64,000 nucleotides of DNA, taken from Iphinoe sp. HA4291-MV1 (GTDB taxonomy: Bacteria > Cyanobacteriota > Cyanobacteriia > Cyanobacteriales > Nostocaceae). Position 1 is the stretch's first letter. Every line of letters begins with the position of its first letter. A program made the translations under genes and the position numbers. Below the pieces are notes generated by a model. It saw only the letters and a program-made list of their open reading frames with translations, did no database searches and was not told the DNA's origin. The stretch is taken from NCBI GenBank assembly GCA_019359415.1, contig JAHHHH010000022.1, positions 22,489-86,488 of the forward strand, in the 5' to 3' direction. Of the stretch, positions 57,770 through 64,000 are shown piece after piece.

Positions 57770-57893
57770 AGCGTTGCATAAACAGGGGATGAAGTATGAA
57801 CCGTCTTCGCGAACGCTCATGCTGAGCGCCAAGAAAGGAGTTTTCTAGTAAGCAAAGAAAATAAAATCATCCATCCCGCAAATATGCAACGCT
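57770..57893. mobile_element. MITE with AGCGTTGCATA ends
   Basis: AGCGTTGCATA (57770-57780) is inverted exactly at 57883-57893. Subterminal GGGATG matches extend the similarity. 124 bp, non-coding. Confidence 0.65.
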
Positions 57894-58104
57894 TTTGAAT
57901 GGGTGTTATTGGGCTGGCTTCAGTTAGGTAGGATCTCTGCCCTTTGAGGATTAGGGCAAGGTGGTTTTAGCGTCAGCCAAAGTTGGGGTGAGGTTCCGAC
58001 TGTATTAAGTACCTAAGCAAAATGAATTTCACACTTACTTCTCGCTGAATAAGCGTTTGAGGTGATTTTGATGGGTAATTTCATTTGCATGAGTACTTAC
58101 AACT

Positions 58105-58381
58105 AGGACTTACGCGAACGCAACCCGCTCTTTTTCGTAGCGTGTCCGTTGGCGCAGCCTCTGGGATAGGAGAAGGACAAGGAAAGAACCTATGCCAATA
58201 CGGTTCGGTTAAGGTAATTGTCAATCAGAGAAACCCGGTTTCTTCAAGAAACCGGGTTTCTGTCAAGCGTGCTTATCCGAACCGTATTTGGACCTATGCT
58301 TCCCTTCCCTGCGGACGCTACCGCGAACGGTCGCAATGACTATAGTAATGACTATAGTTACGTTGTTCGTGCGTAAGTCCT
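58105..58381. mobile_element. MITE with AGGACTTACGC ends, containing a second MITE
   Basis: AGGACTTACGC (58105-58115) is inverted at 58371-58381, and GAAC/GTTC extends the ends inward. 277 bp, non-coding, with the smaller element at 58197-58288 inside. Confidence 0.7.
58197..58288. mobile_element. Nested 92-bp MITE with hairpin core
   Basis: Ends AATACGGTTCGG and CCGAACCGTATT are perfect inverts. The core is the hairpin AGAAACCCGGTTTCT, TCAA, then GAAACCGGGTTTCT. Its right end recurs alone at 48769-48789. Confidence 0.72.
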
Positions 58382-58428
58382 GACAACGAAGTGAAAAGTG
58401 CTATAGAACTAATGTTCTACACCGTCGT

Positions 58429-59316
58429 TTAAGAGTGCTTATTTTTCACCCTTTTTATACCATTGAGAAATATCGGCACAAAGTTTTCCATCAATGCCTG
58501 TGGATCTCGCTTCCAAGCTCGCTGAATGGTATTAATGCGAGTCATTTGCAAATCTGGTGCCAAGAGAGTTTGTGGTAAGCGCTCCATAAGGTACTGAGGA
58601 CGTTGCCATATAGGCATTGTGTTTGCCACTTCCAGCAGGTTGGCAACTCTACGCAGTTCTGCACCCAAAGTAATATCCAGTCCTGCTTCAAAAGCTGCTT
58701 GTTCAATGGCAGCATACTTCCGCTTTGCTTGCTCAACCTTTTGGCGATGTTCGGGGCTTTTATTCGCTAATTGCGCTAACCAACGGTTACCCCAGCGAAC
58801 GTGTCCTGCTTCTTCTGGCAGAATTTTTTCAATTGTTTCGCAGATTTTGGTGTTTTCTTCGGTTTGCGGCGCTTGCTTAAGAGCATGAATATGGGCGGAA
58901 AAATACTCACATCCGCGTTTTTCCGTTACGTTAATTGCAGCAAGGGTCGAAATCAGAAACTCCTCTAGGTCTTTGCTTGGATCTCTTTGTTCTCGGTCAT
59001 ATAGCCTTTCAAACTCACTAATATAAGAAGATCCAGGAGGTGTTCCCACATTTGCTCCCAGTTCCACTAACAAATCAGTCAGCCACATAGCATGACGAGC
59101 TTCATCAGAGATATGGTGAGATAAATCTCGTATCAGTTCGGATGGCTGTCCGTCGAGTTGTTCAATAACTTCGGTAAGGTCTTTGCAACTGCGTTGCTCG
59201 CTGTAGCGGTAGCGGTTGAGGGTAATGAGATGGATTTCGCGATCGCGGACAAATTGTATCAAGATGTCCCTTGCACCTATAGCGTTTTGAAATTTGCGTG
59301 GGTAAGCAACAGCCAT
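58429..59316 (-). CDS. Ferritin-like diiron-domain protein
   Basis: 295 residues, all helical. Metal-ligand pairs of the ferritin-like fold are visible: HISDEARHAMW (Glu...His, about 67-77), EKRGCEYFSAHIH (about 132-144) and LPEEAGHVRWGNRW (Glu...His, about 169-182). The extra C-terminal helices (about 210-295) are specific to the group. It could be an oxygenase, oxidase or iron-binding protein; the substrate is unknown. A methyltransferase scrap and the gifA promoter lie upstream. Confidence 0.75.
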   Translation of the reverse strand: MAVAYPRKFQNAIGARDILIQFVRDREIHLITLNRYRYSEQRSCKDLTEVIEQLDGQPSELIRDLSHHISDEARHAMWLTDLLVELGANVGTPPGSSYISEFERLYDREQRDPSKDLEEFLISTLAAINVTEKRGCEYFSAHIHALKQAPQTEENTKICETIEKILPEEAGHVRWGNRWLAQLANKSPEHRQKVEQAKRKYAAIEQAAFEAGLDITLGAELRRVANLLEVANTMPIWQRPQYLMERLPQTLLAPDLQMTRINTIQRAWKRDPQALMENFVPIFLNGIKRVKNKHS

Positions 59317-59391
59317 AACTTTTTATAGAATTATGTAAATTAGTATTAATACTACATTAATTTTCTCTACCTACCGTAGCTATTCTTCACA

Positions 59392-59481
59392 TCAAGCAGT
59401 CTTTCGAGCAATAAGATACTTGCTCATAAAATGAACCTGCATATTCTCAAAACCTGCTTTCTCTAAACACTCAAGAGTCAT
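59392..59481 (-). pseudogene. C-terminal scrap of a methyltransferase-like gene
   Basis: Minus-strand frame of 29 codons: TLECLEKAGFENMQVHFMSK, then YLIARKTA, stop. The LEKAGFENxxV...YLIARK pattern is the usual last strand-helix unit of class I SAM methyltransferases. The catalytic part is absent. The rest of 59317-59577 shows no gene. Confidence 0.4.
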
Positions 59482-59577
59482 TGGTTATAATTTCTCCTCC
59501 TTTTACTCCCTTCACTCACCTATCTCTCTTGCTCCTGCTCACTAAATATTAATTTTTGTTAATAAGTATCGCATTCC

Positions 59578-59614
59578 GTAACTTTGGATACAGAATTTTT
59601 TGCTATAGTATAAT
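59578..59614 (+). promoter_or_regulatory. NtcA site and promoter of gifA
   Basis: GTA (59578-59580), eight bases, TAC (59589-59591): a perfect NtcA palindrome GTA-N8-TAC. The -10 box TATAAT is at 59609-59614, only 17 bp after the site, so NtcA would cover the -35 region. That fits repression of gifA under nitrogen starvation, as known for this gene. Confidence 0.8.
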
Positions 59615-59670
59615 TAAAGAAAAAATCAGCTAATCATAACATTACTCAAACTATTAGGAAGGACTTTGCT

Positions 59671-59871
59671 ATGTCTACTCAAGAAAAAGCCCGTGCTCTG
59701 ATGATGCGTCACTATCAGCTCATTAAGAATCGTCAACAATCGATGCTGGGACGTACTGGTGAGGAATTAGGTCTTCCCGGAGAAGTTTCTAACTACTGGA
59801 ACCCCATTCAAGGAAAAATAGATCCTACCGCTCGCATGACTTATGATCGCAGCAATGCGACTATGAGCTAG
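59671..59871 (+). CDS. gifA: Glutamine synthetase inactivating factor IF7
   Basis: 66 residues, basic and probably disordered when free. It begins MSTQEKARALMMRHYQLIKN, then RQQSMLGRTGEELGL. Arg8, Arg21 and Arg28 sit at the positions known to contact GlnA in Synechocystis IF7. GKIDPTARMTYDRSNATMS is the conserved tail. It binds and inactivates glutamine synthetase when ammonium is plentiful. glnA is convergent 250 bp away, as in Anabaena. The AGGAAGG ribosome site is well placed. The TAG stop lies in the CTAG that borders a MITE. Confidence 0.92.
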   Translation: MSTQEKARALMMRHYQLIKNRQQSMLGRTGEELGLPGEVSNYWNPIQGKIDPTARMTYDRSNATMS

Positions 59872-59994
59872 AACACCGATTCATTAATGCCATAAACCCG
59901 GTTTCTGTTGCTGGAAAGACTGATATTTCGTTATTTCAATGAGAAGAAACCGGGTTTTTTATCACAATTGGTGAATACTGAATCGGTGTTCTAG
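59868..59994. mobile_element. MITE inserted at the gifA stop codon
   Basis: CTAGAACACCGATTCA (59868-59883) is inverted perfectly at 59979-59994. If CTAG is a 4-bp target duplication, the ends are 13 bp. The core hairpin AAACCCGGTTTCT (59895-59907) with AGAAACCGGGTTT (59945-59957) is followed by TTTTTT and can terminate gifA transcription. Confidence 0.8.
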
Positions 59995-60047
59995 TTATCA
60001 GACGTTGTTGAATTTTGTAAAGATTGCGATGTATCGCGTCTATATAC

Positions 60048-60081
60048 GTTAAAAAAGCCACCCATTCTGTAGTGGTGGCTT
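60048..60081 (-). terminator. glnA terminator
   Basis: On the minus strand AAGCCACC pairs with GGTGGCTT over an 11-nt loop, followed by TTTTAA. It lies 44 bp past the glnA stop. Confidence 0.8.
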
Positions 60082-60124
60082 AACTTATGCTCTTTATGCG
60101 CTCAAATTCAAGTAGCGCTCTCAA

Positions 60125-61540
60125 TTAAACATCGTAATAGAGAGCGAATTCGTAGGGATGAGGACGTAACCGCATAGGGTTGACTTCATTATCCAACTTG
60201 TAGGAAATCCAAGTTTGAATGAGGTCTTCGGTGAACACGCCTGGTTTTGTCAAGAAGGCATGGTCTTTCTCCAGCGCTTCCAACGCTAATTCGAGAGAAC
60301 CCGGAGTTGAAGGAACCTTCGCCAGTTCTTCTAGAGAAAGTTCATAAATGTTCTTATCCAGAGGTTCACCTGGGTCGATTTTGTTCTGAATACCATCTAA
60401 ACCAGCGCACAGCATCGCAGCAAATGCCAGGTAGGGGTTAGAAGTCGCATCAGGACAGCGGAACTCTAACCGCTTGGCTTTGGGGTTGGTACCAGAAAGA
60501 GGAATACGGATAGAAGCAGAACGGTTACCTTGGGAGTAAGCCAAGTTTACGGGTGCTTCATAGCCAGGTACCAAGCGCTTGTAAGAGTTGGTGGTGGGGT
60601 TAGTGATTGCCAGCAATGCTGGTGCATGCTTAAGGATACCGCCAATGTAGTGCAATGCCGTTTCGCTCAAGCCTGCGTATTTATCTCCAGCAAACAGGGG
60701 TTGACCATCTTTCCAAATGGACTGGTGAGTGTGCATTCCAGAACCATTGTCTTGGAATACTGGCTTAGGCATGAAGGTAACGGTCTTGCCGTACTTCTTG
60801 GCTACGTTCTTGATGACATATTTGTAAGTCAACAGCCAGTCCGCTGCTTCAATCAACTTACCAAAACGGACGCCCAATTCGCACTGACCGCCAGTCGCGA
60901 CTTCGTGGTGATGCTTTTCAATGGGGACTCCACACTCTAACATTGTCAGCAGCATTTCTGTCCGCATATCTTGCAGCGTGTCTGTTGGGGAGACTGGAAA
61001 GTAGCCCTCTTTGTAGCGAGGTTTGTAACCCAGGTTGGGACCTTCTTCTTTACCAGAATTCCAACGACCTTCAACTGCATCCACGTAGTAATAGCCGGAC
61101 TGCTGGTTTTGGTCAAAGCGGACATCATCAAAGATGAAGAACTCAGCTTCCGGACCAAAGAAAGCTGTATCACCAATACCTGTGGAAACCAAATAGTCTA
61201 TTGCTTTCTGGGCAATAACACGAGGACAACGGCTGTACCACTCACCTGTCCGTGGTTCCTTAATGCTACAAATGATGCTTAGAGTTGGCTCTTGCATGAA
61301 AGGGTCAATCCAAGCTGTATCTGGATCAAGTACCATCGCCATGTCTGATTCATTGATGGCTTTCCAACCCCGGATACTAGAACCGTCGAAAGGTACGCCG
61401 TCTGTAAAGGAACTCTCATCAATTTGGTTTTGGAAAACCGTCAGATGCTGCCAGATTCCTGGTAAATCAATGAATTTCAGATCAATCATCTGAATGTTTT
61501 TGTCCTGAATCAGCTTCAGAACTTCTTGGGGGGTTGTCAT
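60125..61540 (-). CDS. glnA: Glutamine synthetase type I
   Basis: 471 residues, a standard dodecameric GSI. Visible motifs are [21 protein letters not shown] (substrate-domain start), FFGPEAEFF and ETLL-type metal ligands in [32 protein letters not shown] (ATP site), [12 protein letters not shown] and [17 protein letters not shown]. It condenses ammonium with glutamate in the cytosol and is the entry point of nitrogen. In cyanobacteria activity is set by IF7/IF17 binding rather than adenylylation. An NtcA-type site lies about 127 bp upstream. It is divergent from apcF. Confidence 0.97.
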   Translation of the reverse strand: MTTPQEVLKLIQDKNIQMIDLKFIDLPGIWQHLTVFQNQIDESSFTDGVPFDGSSIRGWKAINESDMAMVLDPDTAWIDPFMQEPTLSIICSIKEPRTGEWYSRCPRVIAQKAIDYLVSTGIGDTAFFGPEAEFFIFDDVRFDQNQQSGYYYVDAVEGRWNSGKEEGPNLGYKPRYKEGYFPVSPTDTLQDMRTEMLLTMLECGVPIEKHHHEVATGGQCELGVRFGKLIEAADWLLTYKYVIKNVAKKYGKTVTFMPKPVFQDNGSGMHTHQSIWKDGQPLFAGDKYAGLSETALHYIGGILKHAPALLAITNPTTNSYKRLVPGYEAPVNLAYSQGNRSASIRIPLSGTNPKAKRLEFRCPDATSNPYLAFAAMLCAGLDGIQNKIDPGEPLDKNIYELSLEELAKVPSTPGSLELALEALEKDHAFLTKPGVFTEDLIQTWISYKLDNEVNPMRLRPHPYEFALYYDV

Positions 61541-61637
61541 GGTTACTCCTTATCTGCCGATTTTTCAATAGTAAAACCAGAGTGTTCAAAGCATGCTGAC
61601 CTTACTTGTAAACCCAAATCCATGAGACACCTGGAAT

Positions 61638-61680
61638 ATCGTAAAGATTTAAAATTAGATTATTTTGTATTGTTTATCAC
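61638..61680 (-). promoter_or_regulatory. Candidate NtcA-activated glnA promoter
   Basis: On the minus strand GTGATAAACAATAC (61680-61667) fits GT-N10-AC, one base off the GTA-N8-TAC consensus. TACGAT (61643-61638), a TAN3T -10 box, follows after 23 bp, the spacing of class II NtcA-activated promoters. The leader would be about 90 nt. Confidence 0.6.
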
Positions 61681-61907
61681 AGAATATCAATTTAAAAGAT
61701 TAAATATAACCTTTCCTTAATTAGTTTCACAAAAGTAGACAGTTTATCTCGCAGGGGTCAACTTTGGCATAGAATCCATAATTAGCGCTATAGATTGTTT
61801 TTGTGCTGGGGCTTATTTTACAAGAGGCACTATTATACAGTTGCAGCTTGCTAAAAGCAGTCAAATTAATATCAAACCATAGAAAGGATTGATTTGGAGA
61901 AAAAGGA

Positions 61908-62417
61908 ATGCGGGATGCAGTAACCAGCTTAATTAAGAATTATGACGTTGCAGGTCGATATTTCGACCGGAATGCCATAGACAGTCTCAAGTCCTACTTT
62001 GAAAGCGGTACGGCACGTGTACAAGCAGCAGTTGCAGTCAATGCAAATGCGGCGTCGATTGTCAAGCAGGCTGGCTCTCAATTATTTGATGAACTGCCAG
62101 AGTTGATTCGCCCAGGTGGAAATGCTTACACAACTCGTCGTTATGCAGCTTGTCTGCGTGATATGGACTACTACCTACGCTATGCTACCTATGCCCTTGT
62201 TGCTGGTAGTATGGATGTCCTAGATGAGCGAGTGTTGCAAGGGCTACGGGAAACTTACAATTCTCTGGGGGTACCAATTGGTCCAACAGTTCGCGGTATC
62301 CAGATTATGAAGGATATTGTGAAGGAGCAAGTGGCTACAGCGGGTGTTACCGATACTTCCTTTGTCGATGAGCCATTTGACCACATAACTAGAGAGTTCA
62401 GCGAAATAGATATCTAG
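61908..62417 (+). CDS. apcF: Allophycocyanin beta-18 subunit (core)
   Basis: 169 residues of the phycobiliprotein family. The chromophore-binding cysteine is in RRYAACLRDMDYYLRYATYAL (about Cys81-82). RPGGNAYTTRR, ERVLQGLRETYNSLGVPIGPTV and the ending FDHITREFSEIDI distinguish ApcF from the major ApcB (which starts MQDAI and ends differently). It sits in the phycobilisome core next to ApcE and ApcD, passing energy to photosystems. A GGAG ribosome site precedes the ATG by eight bases. It is divergent from glnA; their promoters share a 367-bp gap. Confidence 0.93.
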   Translation: MRDAVTSLIKNYDVAGRYFDRNAIDSLKSYFESGTARVQAAVAVNANAASIVKQAGSQLFDELPELIRPGGNAYTTRRYAACLRDMDYYLRYATYALVAGSMDVLDERVLQGLRETYNSLGVPIGPTVRGIQIMKDIVKEQVATAGVTDTSFVDEPFDHITREFSEIDI

Positions 62418-62442
62418 ATTACTCTTTTGGTTTTAAAATAAG

Positions 62443-62473
62443 GCGAGTCTCCTCAAGGAAACTCGCTTTTTTT
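62443..62473 (+). terminator. apcF terminator
   Basis: GCGAGT, then TCC/GGA, closing with ACTCGC, followed by TTTTTTT. A classic Rho-independent hairpin 25 bp after the stop. Confidence 0.9.
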
Positions 62474-62545
62474 ACAAACCGCACCAGGAGAGGAAAGCCG
62501 AAAATCCGCCACAATAGAAGTGATCCAACGGTTGAGGCGCACCTT

Positions 62546-62992
62546 ATGGAAGAGTTACTAGAGTTAAAAGATTTGCTGCTCAAAGGAGATGTACCAGGAG
62601 CGTTGGTCATTGTTGAAGAATTAGAAGAGATGAGCCGTAAGGATATAATCAAGACAATTCGTAGCTATGCCGTAATTCTGCTGCTACATCTCATTAAACA
62701 ACAAGCTGAAAATCGTACAACTCGCTCGTGGAATGTCTCTATTCGCAATTCAGTTCGGGAAATTCAAAGGGAAAATAAGCGTCGTAAAGCAGGGGGCTAC
62801 TACCTATCTCCAGAAGAATTATTTGAAACTTTAGAAGAAGCGTACTTAAATGCCATTGATGAGGCTTCCCTAGAAGTAGAAGAAGGACGTTATGAACCAG
62901 AAGAATTAGAACAACTGGTTAATCGAGAAGAAATTATAAATCGTGCAGTGACGTTGATTTCACTACAAGAGCAGATAAAGAGAATTGGCTAA
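62546..62992 (+). CDS. DUF29-family protein
   Basis: 148 residues, acidic and helical. EELLELKDLLLKGDVPGALV, SYAVILLLHLIKQQAENRTTRSWNVSIRNSVREIQRENK matches the DUF29 family common in cyanobacteria. The C-terminus is coiled (EEAYLNAIDEASLEVEEGRYEPEELEQ split into repeats of Glu-rich helix). Function unknown. Its stop overlaps the TTG start of tlyA by eight bases, so the two are translationally coupled. Confidence 0.75.
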   Translation: MEELLELKDLLLKGDVPGALVIVEELEEMSRKDIIKTIRSYAVILLLHLIKQQAENRTTRSWNVSIRNSVREIQRENKRRKAGGYYLSPEELFETLEEAYLNAIDEASLEVEEGRYEPEELEQLVNREEIINRAVTLISLQEQIKRIG

Positions 62993-63845
62993 ACAACGAC
63001 TCGATAATCTACTAGTAGAACTCAATTTATGTTCGTCTCGCGCCTGGGCGCAGCGACTGATTCAGGCAGGGGAAGTGACTGTTGATAGTCAGATAATTGA
63101 CAAAGCAGGTACGGAGGTTGATGTTGCAGCTCAAATTCAGATCAAGGAGCGATCGCGTTTTGTTTCCCGAGGAGGAGAGAAGTTAGCGAAAGCGATCGAT
63201 GTGTTTGCAATTCCTGTAGAAGGACGAATTTGTTTGGATGGTGGTATTTCGACAGGTGGCTTCACTGATTGTTTGCTGCAAGCTGGTGCAGAGCGAGTTT
63301 ATGGTGTTGACGTTGGTTATGGGCAAGTTGACTGGCGTTTGCGAAATGATTCTCGGGTGATTTTGAAGGAACGCACTAATTTACGGTATTTAACACCAGA
63401 TGAGTTGTATGCTTCACCCTCTCAATCTTCCCCTTCAGAAGAGGGAGCCTATGCTGATTTAGCAGTGGTAGATGTCTCATTTATTTCTTTAACCAAAATT
63501 CTATCTGCTCTTTGGGGGCTGCTGCAATTTCCTCGAGAGGCGGTGTTGTTGGTGAAACCCCAGTTTGAAGTGGGGAAAAACCGTGTGGGTAAAAAAGGTG
63601 TTGTGCATGACCCTAAAGACCAGGCTGATGCTATCTTTCAGGTGTTACAAGCGGCTAGTGAGTTAGGATGGAAGTATAAAGGTTTGACTTGGTCGCCTAT
63701 CACTGGTCCTGCTGGTAATATTGAGTATTTGTTGTGGGTGGGAATAGAGAGTCAAACTTTGCCGCCTGATTTAGAGGCAGTTCATCAAATAACGAAATCA
63801 GCAGTCCGTGAACTTCGCACTTCAACCCCATCTTCTAAGCGCTAG
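62985..63845 (+). CDS. tlyA: TlyA-family rRNA (cytidine-2'-O)-methyltransferase
   Basis: 286 residues from TTG 62985. The N-terminal S4 RNA-binding domain (QRLDNLLVELNLCSSRAWAQ, about 3-60) is followed by an RrmJ-like SAM methyltransferase: CLDGGISTGGFTDCLLQAGA (about 77-96; the SAM loop, with GIS where homologues have GAS), VYGVDVGYGQVDWRLR, ADLAVVDVSFISLTKIL, and LLVKPQFEVGK with the catalytic Lys. It methylates 2'-OH groups of rRNA. The start overlaps the DUF29 gene. Confidence 0.9.
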   Translation: MAKQRLDNLLVELNLCSSRAWAQRLIQAGEVTVDSQIIDKAGTEVDVAAQIQIKERSRFVSRGGEKLAKAIDVFAIPVEGRICLDGGISTGGFTDCLLQAGAERVYGVDVGYGQVDWRLRNDSRVILKERTNLRYLTPDELYASPSQSSPSEEGAYADLAVVDVSFISLTKILSALWGLLQFPREAVLLVKPQFEVGKNRVGKKGVVHDPKDQADAIFQVLQAASELGWKYKGLTWSPITGPAGNIEYLLWVGIESQTLPPDLEAVHQITKSAVRELRTSTPSSKR

Positions 63846-64000
63846 GCAATTCACGCATCTGAGCGGTGACAAGTCAGGGTAAGCGCGTCTCAAATGCTAT
63901 TGACAAGCGGATTTAGAGATATCATTATGTAGGGATAAACAAGCAGCAAGAATAGTAAGCATATAATTATTATCCATTGCGGCTCGATTCGACTTTTGGC
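63846..64000. other. Window edge, no gene seen
   Basis: 155 bp after tlyA with no open frame of note or recognisable element. Confidence 0.5.

Overview
The window comes from the chromosome of a filamentous, heterocyst-forming cyanobacterium (order Nostocales). Evidence: the apcF - glnA - gifA neighbourhood known from Nostoc/Anabaena; a PatX-type peptide gene carrying RGSGR downstream of a TCCGGA (DIF) promoter motif; green-lineage genes (ndhS, a Ycf46-like AAA protein, CGLD27, GUN4); many HIP1 octamers (GCGATCGC); and many short tandemly repeated repeats (GGGCAAT, GTTCCCT, CTTCATA, GGAGTCA). I see no prophage, CRISPR array, rRNA or intact insertion sequence. Mobile DNA is limited to MITE-sized elements and decayed fragments. 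Layout: 0.4-7.3 kb holds an SRPBCC protein, mrp, rodA, ndhS, a HAS-barrel-like protein and a CPA2 antiporter with a stress-protein tail. 7.7-10.1 kb makes UDP-sugars (UDP-glucose dehydrogenase feeding UDP-glucuronate decarboxylase). 10.1-11 kb is a scrapyard with an IS1182-like transposase N-terminus and a MITE. 11-16 kb has the Ycf46-like AAA ATPase, an SH3 protein, an antitoxin-like protein followed by a 21-bp tandem array, a NUDIX hydrolase and folK. 16-26.5 kb has a class A PBP, an ABC ATPase invaded in frame by repeat DNA, a Uma2 nuclease, a mannose-1-phosphate guanylyltransferase/phosphomannomutase fusion and a DUF39 homocysteine-biosynthesis protein. 26.8-35.6 kb has a TPR protein, a GDT1-type Mn exporter behind a yybP-ykoY Mn riboswitch, a kinase-GUN4 protein, SdhA, and remnants of uma2 and xisI next to a DUF559 nuclease. 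36-43 kb has metH, tRNA-fMet, asparaginase, CGLD27, rsfS and yqeK. 43-53 kb has a STAS-glycosylphosphotransferase fusion, a radical-SAM (QueE-like) pseudogene, a PEP-CTERM phytase-like protein, DUF3318, YbjN-like and DUF5895 proteins, a second 21-bp array, a PiT phosphate transporter and a zinc dehydrogenase. 53.2-56.6 kb is a redox/membrane accessory cluster (DUF1772, azoR, AraC regulator) whose azoR/araC intergenic region exists twice. 57-58.4 kb has patX and nested MITEs. 58.4-64 kb has a ferritin-like protein, gifA, glnA, apcF, a DUF29 protein and tlyA. Working links: UDP-glucose to UDP-xylose by Ugd and UXS; methionine by the DUF39 protein and MetH; nitrogen control by GlnA, its inhibitor GifA, and two NtcA-type sites whose spacing suggests opposite regulation; heterocyst patterning by PatX; manganese homeostasis by riboswitch and exporter. 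The most rewarding places for a second look are patX with its DIF motif, the Mn riboswitch with a competing stem over its ligand loop, the duplicated azoR/araC control region, the repeat-invaded ABC ATPase, and the two unrelated 21-bp arrays.
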